A DNA stretch of 64,000 bases from Neobacillus cucumis. Lineage in GTDB: Bacteria; Bacillota; Bacilli; Bacillales_B; DSM-18226. The notes under the pieces are model-generated. The model was given only the letters and a program-made list of their open reading frames with translations. It did no database searches and was not told the DNA's origin. This document shows, in pieces, positions 51,341 through 60,333 of this stretch. Every line of letters starts with the position of its first letter. Within the stretch, counting starts at the first letter, position 1. Both the position numbers and the translations under genes were made by a program. Location of the stretch: the NCBI RefSeq assembly GCF_016107705.1, contig NZ_JAEHGC010000012.1:1-64000 (forward strand). The letters run 5' to 3'.

Positions 51341-51733
51341 TTAATTAAGCGCAGTAATTAGTTTTTTCATATCTATCTGCAAATCTTCAATTATGTTGCA
51401 TTTATGTAAAAAAGCTTCCGTGTTTTCTGTTGGAAGGATTGGGGTAGAAGGATAACGTCTTTTTAAAGCTTTAACCAAATGCTTGCCGAATCCTTGATTT
51501 CGATGAGAAGGGTTGATGGCAAGATGTTGCAATAGAATCTGGTTATTTGTAAACAGGACACCAATCAGGCCAACGATCCCTTCTTTTTCTTTCCACAGAT
51601 AAAGCATGCGGTCGTTCTCCGTATCATACTCATTCATGGTGATCATCAGTTTTTTAAGATCCTTTTCGCTAGGAATAAAGGATAGGAGCCCCATTGCAAT
51701 TTTTTCATAACTTTTTTTATATTTGATCAGCAA
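51341..51733 (-). CDS. RibT-like GNAT acetyltransferase
   Basis: 130 residues from a TTG at 51733; the longer ATG at 51739 sits on top of the ribosome site (GCGAGGGATGG). The TTG choice gives LLIKYKKSYEKIAMGLLSF, aligning with the N-terminus of RibT of the riboflavin operon (LIRYKKSFEKIAMGLLSF). Acetyl-CoA motif NPSHRNQGFGKHLVKALKRR (about 72-91). The fold lacks the last helix of larger GNATs, as in RibT. It is outside any rib operon, with no riboflavin gene or FMN riboswitch in the window, so its target is not clear. Confidence 0.8.
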   Translation of the reverse strand: MLIKYKKSYEKIAMGLLSFIPSEKDLKKLMITMNEYDTENDRMLYLWKEKEGIVGLIGVLFTNNQILLQHLAINPSHRNQGFGKHLVKALKRRYPSTPILPTENTEAFLHKCNIIEDLQIDMKKLITALN

Positions 51734-52012
51734 ATCCATCCCTCGCTTATTAAAACTTTACGTGACAATACCCTCTGAATTATCGAAAAACTTAATCTGA
51801 TTTTTCAGAATTATAACACAGCTATATATCAATTCCTTAATAAGAACATTACAATTCGTTATCAGATAACTTACAAGCAATTGATCCTTCGATTTTGGCT
51901 TTATCCATGTACAAAAAAGCGATGGTTTAGGTGTTTTATAAGTATATTTTGAATGTATTCTTTATTCTTAGCTAAAATTATGTGTACATATTAGAGAAGT
52001 AGGTGCACGATT

Positions 52013-53116
52013 TTGCGAAAATATAATCGGTCATTCACCATCATTTTTTTGAGTATGACCTTACTACTACTGACATCCTGTAGCCAGTCACAAAGAAAAG
52101 TGGAAACTAATACAAATAAAACCCCTCGTGAAGTGCTAGGTTTCTACACCGAACAGGAAGGGAAATATCCAGGGTCTCAACCTACAGTTGACGCGCAATT
52201 CACCAATTTGAGCATCATTGCACCTTTTTGGTATAAGCTTGATGATCAACATCCAGGAAGTCTTATCAATTCCGTTACAGCGGACCATAAGCGAAAGGTA
52301 ATACAGAATGCTCATAAAAAAGATCTGAAGGTATATTTAGTTGTTCACAACCTTCTTTATGAATCGGTTAAGAAGGGTAAGCAAGTAGCGAGTAATGTGC
52401 TTGATCACGATGCGAACCGCCAAATGTTCATTCAAAACTTGCGAAAGGAAATCAATCAATTCGAATATGATGGTATTAATATTGACATGGAAAATTTGTA
52501 TTTATCTGACCGGGATTCCTTTAGTCTGATGATGAAAGAATTGTCAGGTGTGCTGCATGGTGAGGGAAAGGTAGTGACAGTTTCAGTCCCGGCAAACACA
52601 GGCGATTCCCGTGCGAATCCCTGGTCACCGTGGTTTGATTACGCAAAACTTGGTCAATTTTCTGATGGGTTAATGATTATGACCTACGATGAACATAACC
52701 CCAGAACAAAACCCGGGTCGACGGCATCAGTTGATTGGATAGAAGCAACCATTCGTTATGCTTTGAAACAGGGAGTGCCTTCCACAAAAATATTACTCGG
52801 TATTGCTGGTTATGGATGGGACTGGGATACTACAACAAACAAAGCCGTTTATAGTTCTTATGCACAGGTAATGGAGCAGAAAACAAAATATAAAGCGAAA
52901 GTGAAGTGGGACTCCACTTCGCAAACGCCTCATTTCGGTTATGTAGATGAAAAACATCATAACCACCAGGTGTGGTTCGAGAATAGTTCCAGTTTGCGGG
53001 TTAAACTAAACCTTGTGGAAAAATATAACCTACGGGGCATTGGGATTTGGCGGCTGGGCTTAGAAGACCCTAAGTATTGGACAACCATATCAGAAAAAAT
53101 AAAAGTGAAAAAATGA
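52013..53116 (+). CDS. GH18 family lipoprotein (spore-type glucosaminidase relative)
   Basis: 367 residues from a TTG after TAGGTG. Lipoprotein signal ending LLLLTSC. TIM-barrel GH18 domain: REVLGFYTEQEGKYPGSQPT, catalytic FEYDGINIDMENLYLSDR (Glu about 163; Asn in place of the second Asp as in YaaH/SleL), LMIMTYDEHNPRTKPG, KILLGIAGYGWDWD, LRGIGIWRLGLEDPKYW. YaaH/SleL cleave N-acetylglucosamine links in cortex peptidoglycan. No LysM domain here, and it is lipid-anchored, so it may act on the membrane face. Confidence 0.9.
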   Translation: MRKYNRSFTIIFLSMTLLLLTSCSQSQRKVETNTNKTPREVLGFYTEQEGKYPGSQPTVDAQFTNLSIIAPFWYKLDDQHPGSLINSVTADHKRKVIQNAHKKDLKVYLVVHNLLYESVKKGKQVASNVLDHDANRQMFIQNLRKEINQFEYDGINIDMENLYLSDRDSFSLMMKELSGVLHGEGKVVTVSVPANTGDSRANPWSPWFDYAKLGQFSDGLMIMTYDEHNPRTKPGSTASVDWIEATIRYALKQGVPSTKILLGIAGYGWDWDTTTNKAVYSSYAQVMEQKTKYKAKVKWDSTSQTPHFGYVDEKHHNHQVWFENSSSLRVKLNLVEKYNLRGIGIWRLGLEDPKYWTTISEKIKVKK

Positions 53117-53219
53117 GTATGTAAGGTTTTCTCTAGATCAACTGAACCATGCAAATTCGCATTTAAACTATTAAATCGCACATTTAGAGGAGATGGGGAA
53201 AGATACAATGCCTCACTGA

Positions 53220-53300
53220 ACGAAATGGGTAGTTGAAGAAGACTTGATTGTGCTGTACATTAATAAAGATGGTGTGGAGGAAAAAGATGCCTTAAATGGG
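53220..53300 (+). other. Possible gene-end remnant
   Basis: In the gap between GH18 and KtrB a frame with no start reads KWVVEEDLIVLYINKDGVEE then KDALNG. Possibly the end of a lost gene; too short to identify. Confidence 0.3.
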
Positions 53301-53316
53301 TAAGAAGAGGAAAAAT

Positions 53317-54672
53317 ATGAACATTATAAAACAGAAAAAAAAGAACTCACTGCAACCAGCACAATTAATCTTCATTTATTACTTCATAGCTGTGGTGGTT
53401 TCAACTATATTATTAATGTTGCCGATCACTTTAAAACCCGATGCTCACTTAACGTTGATAGATGCTCTATTTACTGCTGTTAGTGCGGTTAGTGTGACTG
53501 GATTATCTACCATTACGATAAATGAGGTTTTAAGTGTTCCGGGAACATTTATTTTTGCGATCATCTTGCAATTTGGCGGAATTGGAATTATGTTTCTTGG
53601 AACAACGATTTGGCTCTTAATCGGAAGACGAATTGGAATAAAAGACCGAATGCTGATTATGACAGACCAAAACCTTCCTACTTTTTCAGGATTAGTTAAG
53701 CTCGTCAGAAATATCTTGTTCCTCTTTATAATCATGGAATTAGTGGCGGCAATTATCTTTGGTACATACTTTTTAAAATACTTTCCTACCTGGCAGGAAG
53801 CTTACTTACAAGGTTTCTTTGCTTCTGTCAGTGCTGCTACCAATGCGGGATTTGATATCACAGGAAAATCGTTAATCCCATTTGCCCACGATTATTTTGT
53901 GTTAATCATGACAATGGTGTTGTTAGTAATAGGAGCGATTGGTTTCCCAGTGCTGATGGAAGTGATTCAGTTTTTTAAACATCGGAAGAAAACACCATAT
54001 AGGTTTTCTTTATTTACGAAAATTACGACGCTAACATTTTTTTCCTTAATTGTGGTGGGCACCATATTGATTTATGGATGTGAATATAATCGTTTCTTTT
54101 CCGATAAAACTTGGCACGAATCTTTTTTCAATTCGCTTTTTTATTCGGTGTCTTCTAGGAATGGTGGACTTAATACGATTGATATTAATGAGTATTCCCC
54201 ACCTACTCTATTTATTTTAAGCATCCTAATGTTTATCGGAACATCTCCAAGTAGTGCAGGGGGAGGTATAAGGACGACTACTTTTGCCATTATGGTATTA
54301 AGTATTTATTATTTTGCTAATGGAACGACGACCATAAAAATTTTCAGAAAGGAAATCGCGATGGAGGATGTAATAAAGTCCTTTATCGTCATTACAACAG
54401 CGATGATGCTCTGTTGTATCAGTACCGTCATACTTACGATCTTGGAACCGAATTTTTCATTATTGGAGATCATCTTTGAAGTGTCATCTGCTTTTGGAAC
54501 GGTCGGCCTTTCCATGGGAATCACGGCAAAATTAAGTGTAATGGGTAAAATTGTCATTATGATTTTAATGTTCATCGGAAGAATCGGGATCTTTACCTTT
54601 TTATTAATCATGGGTGGTAAACCACTTAAAACGAATTATCATTATCCAAAAGAGCGAATCATCATAGGTTAA
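53317..54672 (+). CDS. KtrB/KtrD-type potassium transporter subunit
   Basis: 451 residues; the ATG at 53317 follows AAGAGGAAAAAT; the one at 53296 does not fit. Four M1-P-M2 repeats with the filter glycine in each: AVSVTGLSTI, AATNAGFDITG, SSRNGGLNTID and SAFGTVGLSMG. Sodium-dependent potassium uptake with a KtrA/C RCK subunit that is not in this window. Ends at 54672 shortly before a VOC gene. Confidence 0.92.
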   Translation: MNIIKQKKKNSLQPAQLIFIYYFIAVVVSTILLMLPITLKPDAHLTLIDALFTAVSAVSVTGLSTITINEVLSVPGTFIFAIILQFGGIGIMFLGTTIWLLIGRRIGIKDRMLIMTDQNLPTFSGLVKLVRNILFLFIIMELVAAIIFGTYFLKYFPTWQEAYLQGFFASVSAATNAGFDITGKSLIPFAHDYFVLIMTMVLLVIGAIGFPVLMEVIQFFKHRKKTPYRFSLFTKITTLTFFSLIVVGTILIYGCEYNRFFSDKTWHESFFNSLFYSVSSRNGGLNTIDINEYSPPTLFILSILMFIGTSPSSAGGGIRTTTFAIMVLSIYYFANGTTTIKIFRKEIAMEDVIKSFIVITTAMMLCCISTVILTILEPNFSLLEIIFEVSSAFGTVGLSMGITAKLSVMGKIVIMILMFIGRIGIFTFLLIMGGKPLKTNYHYPKERIIIG

Positions 54673-54717
54673 AGCTCAGTACAGGGAATTTTCACTGAAG
54701 ATGAAGGAGGAATAATA

Positions 54718-55635
54718 GTGACAAATACAATTCAAAAAATCGTTCCGCATTTATGGTATGACAAAGATGCAAAAGAAGCAGCTGAGTTTTACGCTTCCAT
54801 ATTCCCAGACTCCAAAATTACAAATGTAACGACCATCCACGGTACACCTTCAGGCGATTCCGATATCGTCTCTTTTGAGCTATGGGGGCAGAAGTTCATG
54901 TCCATAAGTGCAGGACCTTATTTCAAGATCAATCCATCGGTATCTTTCATGGTTAATTTTGACCCGTCACGAGAAGAAGACGCGAGCGAAAAATTACATG
55001 AGGTTTGGAACAAATTGTCTGAAGGGGGCACAGCATTGATGCCGCTCGGTCAATATCCATTCAGTGAGAGGTATGGATGGATTCAGGATAAATATGGTTT
55101 GTCCTGGCAGCTAATTCTTACCAACCCTGAAGGGGAAGAGCGCCCTACAATCATGCCATCACTTCTGTTTGTCGGTGATAAATGCGGGAAGGCGGAAGAG
55201 GCGATTGATTTTTATTTATCCGTATTCAAGAACACAAAGCAGGGACTGATCGCTCGCTACCCTAAGGGCATGGCACCTGACGTAGAAGGAACCGTAATGT
55301 TCGCTGATTTCCGCTTAGAAAATCTGTGGGTTACTGCAATGGACAGCGCGCACGATCATCAATTCAGTATGAACGAAGCCATCTCCTTTATGGTGTACTG
55401 CGAGACACAAGAAGAGATTGATTATTACTGGGAAAAGCTCTCTGCGGTTCAAGAGGCCGAGCAATGTGGCTGGCTGAAAGATCAGTTTGGTTTATCCTGG
55501 CAGATTGTACCGAGAGAGATGGATGAGATGATGAGCAAAGGTACACCTGAGCAAGTTGGGCGCGTCACGAAAGCTTTTCTTAAAATGAAGAAATTTGATC
55601 TTGTGGAATTAAAGAAGGCATACAAGGGATCATGA
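54718..55635 (+). CDS. Tandem PhnB/VOC-domain protein
   Basis: 305 residues from a GTG after AAGGAGG. Two copies of the PhnB (3-demethylubiquinone-methyltransferase-like) VOC domain: [20 protein letters not shown] and [20 protein letters not shown] at the starts, and [16 protein letters not shown] and [20 protein letters not shown] at the ends. Domain fusion of two full copies is common in Bacillus. Substrate unknown. Its stop overlaps nothing; 45 bases after the potassium channel gene, so possibly one transcript. Confidence 0.9.
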   Translation: MTNTIQKIVPHLWYDKDAKEAAEFYASIFPDSKITNVTTIHGTPSGDSDIVSFELWGQKFMSISAGPYFKINPSVSFMVNFDPSREEDASEKLHEVWNKLSEGGTALMPLGQYPFSERYGWIQDKYGLSWQLILTNPEGEERPTIMPSLLFVGDKCGKAEEAIDFYLSVFKNTKQGLIARYPKGMAPDVEGTVMFADFRLENLWVTAMDSAHDHQFSMNEAISFMVYCETQEEIDYYWEKLSAVQEAEQCGWLKDQFGLSWQIVPREMDEMMSKGTPEQVGRVTKAFLKMKKFDLVELKKAYKGS

Positions 55636-55746
55636 GCTTACATCCTATGAAACAAATGGTGGAGAAGCTAAGAGAAATCAATTAAAGAAAGTAAATCTTC
55701 TCTTTTATGTTTGATATCTTTTAATAAAAATACAAGAACTATTCTA

Positions 55747-55776
55747 AACCCCTACTAAGGGGTTTAATTTTTTGTC
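55747..55776 (+). terminator. Terminator
   Basis: AAACCCC / GGGGTTT with TACTAA loop, then AATTTTTTG. Confidence 0.8.
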
Positions 55777-56094
55777 TCTGTTAAACTTGGTTGTTGATTT
55801 CCGCTCCAGGCACAAGCGGCTCGTGGGCGGTTGCTGTATTTACATAATAAACCAAATGGGATCTTTTTAGTAAACTGATCTTTTTAAAAAAGTACTGCAT
55901 ACTTTGAATCTATATCAACCAGTAAGTTTTAAAAATCTGCACCTCAATTTATCATTTGATTGAACAAAAAGGTTTTTCCAGTGTTGTGATAATTCCGCCA
56001 AAGTTTAGTTAATACTATTATTGGATTCTACTTATAAAATCTGATCCGTATAACAAAGAATTCTTAATAATTATGAAGGGGAGTTGCTATCAAT
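55777..56094. other. Intergenic with partial CGCTCCAGG element
   Basis: GATTTCCGCTCCAGGCACAA then GCGGCTCGTGGGCGGTTGCT at 55797-55830 is a partial copy of the element at 41246. The rest is AT-rich and shows no gene; the promoter of the CBO0543 pair should lie near 56000-56080. Confidence 0.6.
55797..55830. repeat. CGCTCCAGG element, partial copy 2
   Basis: Shares GATTTCCGCTCCAGG with copy 1; the right arm is lost. Confidence 0.65.
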
Positions 56095-56592
56095 ATGCTA
56101 GTGGAGCGTATCATCCTGATAGCAATGTGGTTGTCCGGCTTTGTTGGCTGGATTCTGCTTATTCCGCGAAATAATCGAAGTAAGGCAATCTTGGCTTTAT
56201 TGATGTTTCAAGCCATCATCTGGCTTTGCGATATACCTTCTTTTCAACTAGGTTTGCTTAGTGCTCCTGTACGGGAATTCCCAAAAGCGACAGATCTCCC
56301 ATTTACAGTCGATTATTTTTTTTATCCCGTATTGTTTTCCATCTATTACGTCCATAAGAAGAGAAAGGGCAGCCTCTGGTATAGGATAATATACTTTTTT
56401 GTTTGGGTTTCTATTATTACGTTATATGATATTGTTATCGAGAGGTATACAGATTTATTAGAATATGACCTCTTGCCTTGGTATGGGATGTGGATTTATA
56501 TGGGGTTTCTCTTTTACATAAGCCAAGTTTGCTGCAATTGGTTCTTTAAGGATAAAAACTTGTTCAAATCAGAGCGGTGGAGAAGTGAATGA
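56095..56592 (+). CDS. CBO0543 family membrane protein A
   Basis: 165 residues, ATG after GAAGGGGAG. Five hydrophobic helices; the family's segments SAPVREFPKATDLPFTVDYF and TLYDIVIERYTDLLEYDLLP. It overlaps the next, related gene by 4 bases (ATGA), so the two products are probably made together and may pair. Function unknown. Also related to the gene at 26303-26791. Confidence 0.8.
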   Translation: MLVERIILIAMWLSGFVGWILLIPRNNRSKAILALLMFQAIIWLCDIPSFQLGLLSAPVREFPKATDLPFTVDYFFYPVLFSIYYVHKKRKGSLWYRIIYFFVWVSIITLYDIVIERYTDLLEYDLLPWYGMWIYMGFLFYISQVCCNWFFKDKNLFKSERWRSE

Positions 56593-57059
56593 GAATCGAC
56601 TGGTGGATCCTCTTATTTGTCTGGGTTGTATCAACGGGTATTCTATTCTTCATACCCAAACATAAAATTCGACTAGCGGTAGTTGCTTTTTTGTTCAATC
56701 AGATCATTACTTTTCTTATCGGTCTAGTGGTCGTAGAGTTGAGAATGATTGAATATCCTGTTCGACTGTTTGCTTCGATTAATAGGACGAGCTTAACATT
56801 TGAGTATTATGCTTTTCCTGTCGTATGTGCTGCCTTTAATGTCTGGTATCCAAAAAGTCGAGGAAACCTTTTTCAATTGGGGTACTATGTTGGATATAGC
56901 TCTTTGTTGACCATCCTTGAAGTCATGATCGAAAAGTATACACATCTTATTAAATACCTTCACTGGGAATGGTATATTAGCTGGATTACTATTGGTGTTG
57001 CCCTTTTTATAACACGATTATTTTGTACCTGGTTTTTCGCAAAGCGAAGAAAAATATAA
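56589..57059 (+). CDS. CBO0543 family membrane protein B
   Basis: 156 residues, start overlaps the previous stop. Same family pattern: MIEYPVRLFASINRTSLTFE, YYAFPVVCAAFN, LLTILEVMIEKYTHLIKYLH then WEWYISWITIG. Ribosome site is in the previous gene's end (GGTGGAGAAGTG). Relationship to gene A shows a tandem duplication. Confidence 0.8.
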   Translation: MRIDWWILLFVWVVSTGILFFIPKHKIRLAVVAFLFNQIITFLIGLVVVELRMIEYPVRLFASINRTSLTFEYYAFPVVCAAFNVWYPKSRGNLFQLGYYVGYSSLLTILEVMIEKYTHLIKYLHWEWYISWITIGVALFITRLFCTWFFAKRRKI

Positions 57060-57250
57060 ATATCTAAGAATAATTTTACCTCCTGTTTGCTTCTCACTAA
57101 AGTAGATTGATTTCCCTTTAATATACTAAAGAATTTTATTATAGAGCGAGACGGTGGAAATCTCCAAATTCAATTTTGAATGGATTAACCATTGAGTATG
57201 ATTCAAAATGAAGGGAATACTAACCAAAAGCGGGTAGGAAAGGAGCAACC

Positions 57251-58285
57251 ATGGAAACAATTAAGCCGATTAAATTAGGTTCATACAAAGAAGATACTAG
57301 CGAACCCTTAACTTCTGCAGAAATGGGCAAACTTTGGGCTACTTATATGGGAAACAGCATGTCAAAATGCATATTAAGTTATTATCTCCAACATGTTGAA
57401 GATAAAGATATAAAAACTTTATTAGAAAATGCATTAAAATTAAGCTTGAAATTTATGAATACAATCGAAGGAATTTTTGTAAAGGAGAACTTCCCTATTC
57501 CTAAAGGTTTTGGGGAAGAAGACGTAAACCTTGGAGCTCCTCGTTTATTTCAAGATCAATTCTATGTTCATTATTTGAAATACGCTGCAAAAGCAGGAAT
57601 GAGTATATATAATGTTGCAATACCGCTTATGATTAGAAGGGATGTTAAAGAATTCTTTAGGTACTGTATGGATGCCACAATGGACTTAATTGTGCAAATC
57701 AATGAAATATTAATGAATAAAGGATTTATTATCAAACCTCCTATTATACCGGTGCCAGAAAAGGTGGAGTTTGTTCATCAGGACTTTTTAAATGGATTTT
57801 TGGGACATGTGCGTTCTTTACATGCATTAGAAATTGCCCACCTTTACGACAATATTGAAAATAATACTGCGAGCAAGGCACTAATTATGGCATTTGCCCA
57901 AGTGGTAAAGGATGAAAAGATACGAAAATTGTTTGAATGGGGCAGAGATTTAACCTCCAAAAACATCGAACACTATATGCAAAAGCTACATGATGAAAAT
58001 CTACCTACACCTTCTTTTTTGGATGATTTGGTGACAACTTCAACTTTTTCACCCTTTTCAGATAAATTAATGTTATTTCATAAAATGGATATGTTCTCGA
58101 TGAAAATAAGAGCATTTGGAAATTCTACTGCTGTTAACGGAAGGCATGATATCGGGCTAATGTATTCAAAGTCGTTATTGAAAATCGCACAATTTGTTGA
58201 AGCGGCAGCAAAAATTTTTATTGAAAAAGGGTGGATGGAACAACCGCCACATGCTGTTGATCGAAATAAGTTAGCAGCTAAATGA
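57251..58285 (+). CDS. DUF3231 family protein (CotF-like, duplicated)
   Basis: 344 residues, ATG after AAAGGAGC. Two related ~165-residue helical halves of the CotF/DUF3231 type: first from LTSAEMGKLWATYMGNSMSK with FYVHYLKYAAKAGMSIYNVA, second from FLNGFLGHVRSLHALEIAHL with SDKLMLFHKMDMFSMKIRAF. The repeated pattern of four-helix ferritin-like bundle is clear by eye. Members are linked to the spore coat, though the role of this type is not known. Promoter not seen. Confidence 0.87.
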   Translation: METIKPIKLGSYKEDTSEPLTSAEMGKLWATYMGNSMSKCILSYYLQHVEDKDIKTLLENALKLSLKFMNTIEGIFVKENFPIPKGFGEEDVNLGAPRLFQDQFYVHYLKYAAKAGMSIYNVAIPLMIRRDVKEFFRYCMDATMDLIVQINEILMNKGFIIKPPIIPVPEKVEFVHQDFLNGFLGHVRSLHALEIAHLYDNIENNTASKALIMAFAQVVKDEKIRKLFEWGRDLTSKNIEHYMQKLHDENLPTPSFLDDLVTTSTFSPFSDKLMLFHKMDMFSMKIRAFGNSTAVNGRHDIGLMYSKSLLKIAQFVEAAAKIFIEKGWMEQPPHAVDRNKLAAK

Positions 58286-58458
58286 GGTTAAGCATGATTG
58301 AAGGTTACTTTTTAAAGTATGAAAAATTGTACTTAAGTTTAGTGTGCTATTGAATAAAAACTAAGTGTCTAAAATAAAAGGCGATGAAGACCAAATACCT
58401 TGCATGTATTCATGGGTTCAAAGTAGTAGAAGTATTAGATTAATCAGGGCAATTCGAA

Positions 58459-58497
58459 AAAAAACACCTTCACAAATGAGTGAAGGTGTTCGTTTAT
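58459..58497 (-). terminator. Terminator of the minus-strand membrane protein gene
   Basis: On the minus strand AACACCTTCAC / GTGAAGGTGTT with TTTTTTTCG after it, about 60 bases beyond the stop of the 58555 gene. Confidence 0.8.
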
Positions 58498-58554
58498 TTA
58501 ATGAAGAATACCCATCCATGCATTGGGTAAATAACGTTTGCCTAATGTAAAACG

Positions 58555-59022
58555 TTAATTTTTTTGGCATTTTTTTAATAGATAACGAATCAAGAATCCA
58601 ACCAATAATCCTGGGATTAAAAATAACATAGGAAGGAAAATTGGACCGAAAAATACTCCGAAAATGGTAAATTTCGTTGAATACATTAGTCCAACTGTAA
58701 CGAAATATGCACCAAAAGCGAAAGGTAAAAAGGAAAACGGTCCAGTATTCTCGCCTGCATGCTTGAAGGCGTCATACATTGCAAACATGTAAACACATGG
58801 ATAAAACATCAGCCATTGATAATCAATTATTTGCACTGCCTCACTTATTTCTCCTAAAAAACTTAGCATAATAGCTTTATTAAATGAACTCATTACGTTA
58901 ATAAGGAATTCTAGGAATATAAAAAGCATGCCTTTGATCAGTTGTCCATTAAGAATTTGACCAAAACCGGGAAGAGCAATGCTCCAAAATACAGCTTCAA
59001 TTTTGTTTGTTTTCCTCATCAC
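58555..59022 (-). CDS. Small multi-helix membrane protein
   Basis: 155 residues (GTG at 59022 or ATG at 59019, after GGGGGAG). KIEAVFWSIALPGFGQILNG opens it, a TM2/DUF5683-like sequence with four helices, ending GLLVGFLIRYLLKKCQKN. A remnant of a relative is at 26797-26959. Function unknown. Confidence 0.7.
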   Translation of the reverse strand: MMRKTNKIEAVFWSIALPGFGQILNGQLIKGMLFIFLEFLINVMSSFNKAIMLSFLGEISEAVQIIDYQWLMFYPCVYMFAMYDAFKHAGENTGPFSFLPFAFGAYFVTVGLMYSTKFTIFGVFFGPIFLPMLFLIPGLLVGFLIRYLLKKCQKN

Positions 59023-59078
59023 TCAACTAGCTCCCCCCTTGTTGCCACTAACTGCGGTTCCATCTAATTGTTGATTCA

Positions 59079-59207
59079 TTACTCATTGATTCTTCCTTCA
59101 GCAACAGGACTAGAAGCTTTTCTAATCAATTTTTCTATTATGTACTGAAATCCATAAATGACAACTGCGAAACCAACACATATTAAATACCAAATCGTAT
59201 GGGTCAT
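59079..59207 (-). CDS. Possible small membrane protein, 42 aa
   Basis: MTHTIWYLICVGFAVVIYGF then QYIIEKLIRKASSPVAEGRI; one helix and a charged tail, ahead of the 58555-59022 gene on the same strand. No ribosome site is evident, so translation would need coupling from the gene before it, which is broken. Confidence 0.4.
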   Translation of the reverse strand: MTHTIWYLICVGFAVVIYGFQYIIEKLIRKASSPVAEGRINE

Positions 59208-59216
59208 CTTTTTAAT

Positions 59217-59389
59217 TTAAAAATTCCAAGGTTTTATCAACCACTTTTTCTTATTCGCAATAATGCTAAGTACACTTATGGATAAATTGGTAAAACATGC
59301 CACAGGCAAGAACCTAAAAAACGAATTTTTCCCCATGTAAGGGAACCGATAGCCACAGAGAATACCATTTTTTTATTGTGGTTAGACAT
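59217..59389 (-). pseudogene. Small membrane protein gene, frameshifted
   Basis: ATG at 59389 after AAAGGAGCG opens MSNHNKKMVFSVAIGSLTWG and stops early, while the adjacent frame continues FLPVACFTNLSISVLSIIAN then KKKWLIKPWNF to a stop at 59217-59219. A one-base shift near 59310 would restore a ~57-residue, two-helix protein. Upstream member of the small minus-strand gene series. Confidence 0.5.
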
Positions 59390-59520
59390 AAATTCGCTCC
59401 TTTACTATATTGTTAAACTTAATATTTCCTCTTTGAAGAAAAAAATGATTAAAAGGTATATACCCAAAACAAAATTTCTGGAATTATTGACCTGTTTCAC
59501 GAAATTGGAATGGTGGTTCT

Positions 59521-59556
59521 ATTTAAGCTAAAGGGGCAGTCTGAACAATAAGGAAG
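59521..59556 (+). repeat. Dispersed element, right arm abutting a truncated gene
   Basis: TTTAAGCTAAAGGGGCAGTC then TGAACAATAAGGAAG, a right arm, placed just before the B3/4 gene fragment. Confidence 0.5.
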
Positions 59557-59571
59557 TTTCCCAGAGCATAG

Positions 59572-59889
59572 TCCATTTCATTGCGTTATGGGTTTCCATG
59601 TGGTGGGGAAGATATCGATACTTTTGCGGGTGATATTAGGCTAACGCTGGCAAATGGTAATGAACCGTATATTCCATTGGGTAATGCTGAAAATGCTTCA
59701 CCATATCCAGATGAAATGGTTTATAAAGATGATGATGGCGCAATATGCAGATGCTGGAATTGGCGTGAAGCTCAGAGGACGATGCTAACAGAAAGCACGA
59801 AAAATGCGTTCCTCTGTATTGAAATAATTTTTGAAAAAAATAGAGTGCGCAGTTTTTATATCGCTAATATCCATTCCGGGAAAAAATAA
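59572..59889 (+). pseudogene. B3/4 domain protein, N-terminally truncated
   Basis: Frame reads GGEDIDTFAGDIRLTLANGN, EPYIPLGNAENASPYPDEMV, YKDDDGAICRCWNWREAQRT and MLTESTKNAFLCIEI, the second half of a Phe-tRNA-synthetase-B3/4-like protein (usually about 220-240 residues). No good start (TTG 59581 without ribosome site), and the normal end after LCIEI is replaced by EKNRVRSFYIANIHSGKK. Both ends therefore look cut; the left edge lies next to a repeat arm. Confidence 0.7.
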
Positions 59890-59981
59890 TATTCGTTATA
59901 AGTTTCTATAATAATAGTTTAAATTCTTCTGGGTTTAGACCTCTAAAATGGACTTAGTCTAGACCACTTAGTTCAACTTTG

Positions 59982-60016
59982 TCCTTTGATTTTATAGATC
60001 AAAGGTATTTTTATTT
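59982..60016 (+). terminator. Terminator
   Basis: CCTTTGAT / ATCAAAGG with TTTATAG loop, then TATTTTTATTT. Confidence 0.75.
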
Positions 60017-60171
60017 GTACCTTGTGTAAATTGTCACTCATTCTACATAATTGTTGATTTTAACTAAATTCAATTATTTAAAAATCCTTATAACTGGCAA
60101 CTTAGTTCAAGAAGGTCAATAATTTTACTAATATTACATGGATTTTGAATAAATATAGTAATAGTCTTTGT

Positions 60172-60243
60172 TGAGCACTAACGGATGCGTTTCTACAATG
60201 ATAGAGAAGCATTCTTTTATTTAACTGGTAGTTTAGTTTAAGT
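60172..60243 (+). repeat. Dispersed CTAACGGG element copy
   Basis: GAGCACTAACGGATGCGTTT, centre CTACAATGATAGAGAAGCAT, TTTATTTAACTGGTAGTTTAG. Both arms present, degenerate. Confidence 0.6.
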
Positions 60244-60333
60244 CCATTTCTTTACAAACCCTCTTAATGTATATAAATTATGAATGGTGGCTGAACAATT
60301 TTCTGCAATCGTTTAATGTAAGAGTTCAGTCTA

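Larger units (their letters stand above)
59890..60333. other. Intergenic patch with repeat copies and hairpins
   Basis: Contains GGTTTAGAC / GTCTAGACC arms (59935-59968), the terminator at 59982-60016, an element fragment at 60088-60117 (TAACTGGCAACTTAGTTCAA) and another copy at 60172-60243. No gene seen. Confidence 0.6.

Noticed and set aside
58365..58550. 61-residue plus-strand frame
   Set aside because: It passes through the terminator of the opposite gene and has no ribosome site.
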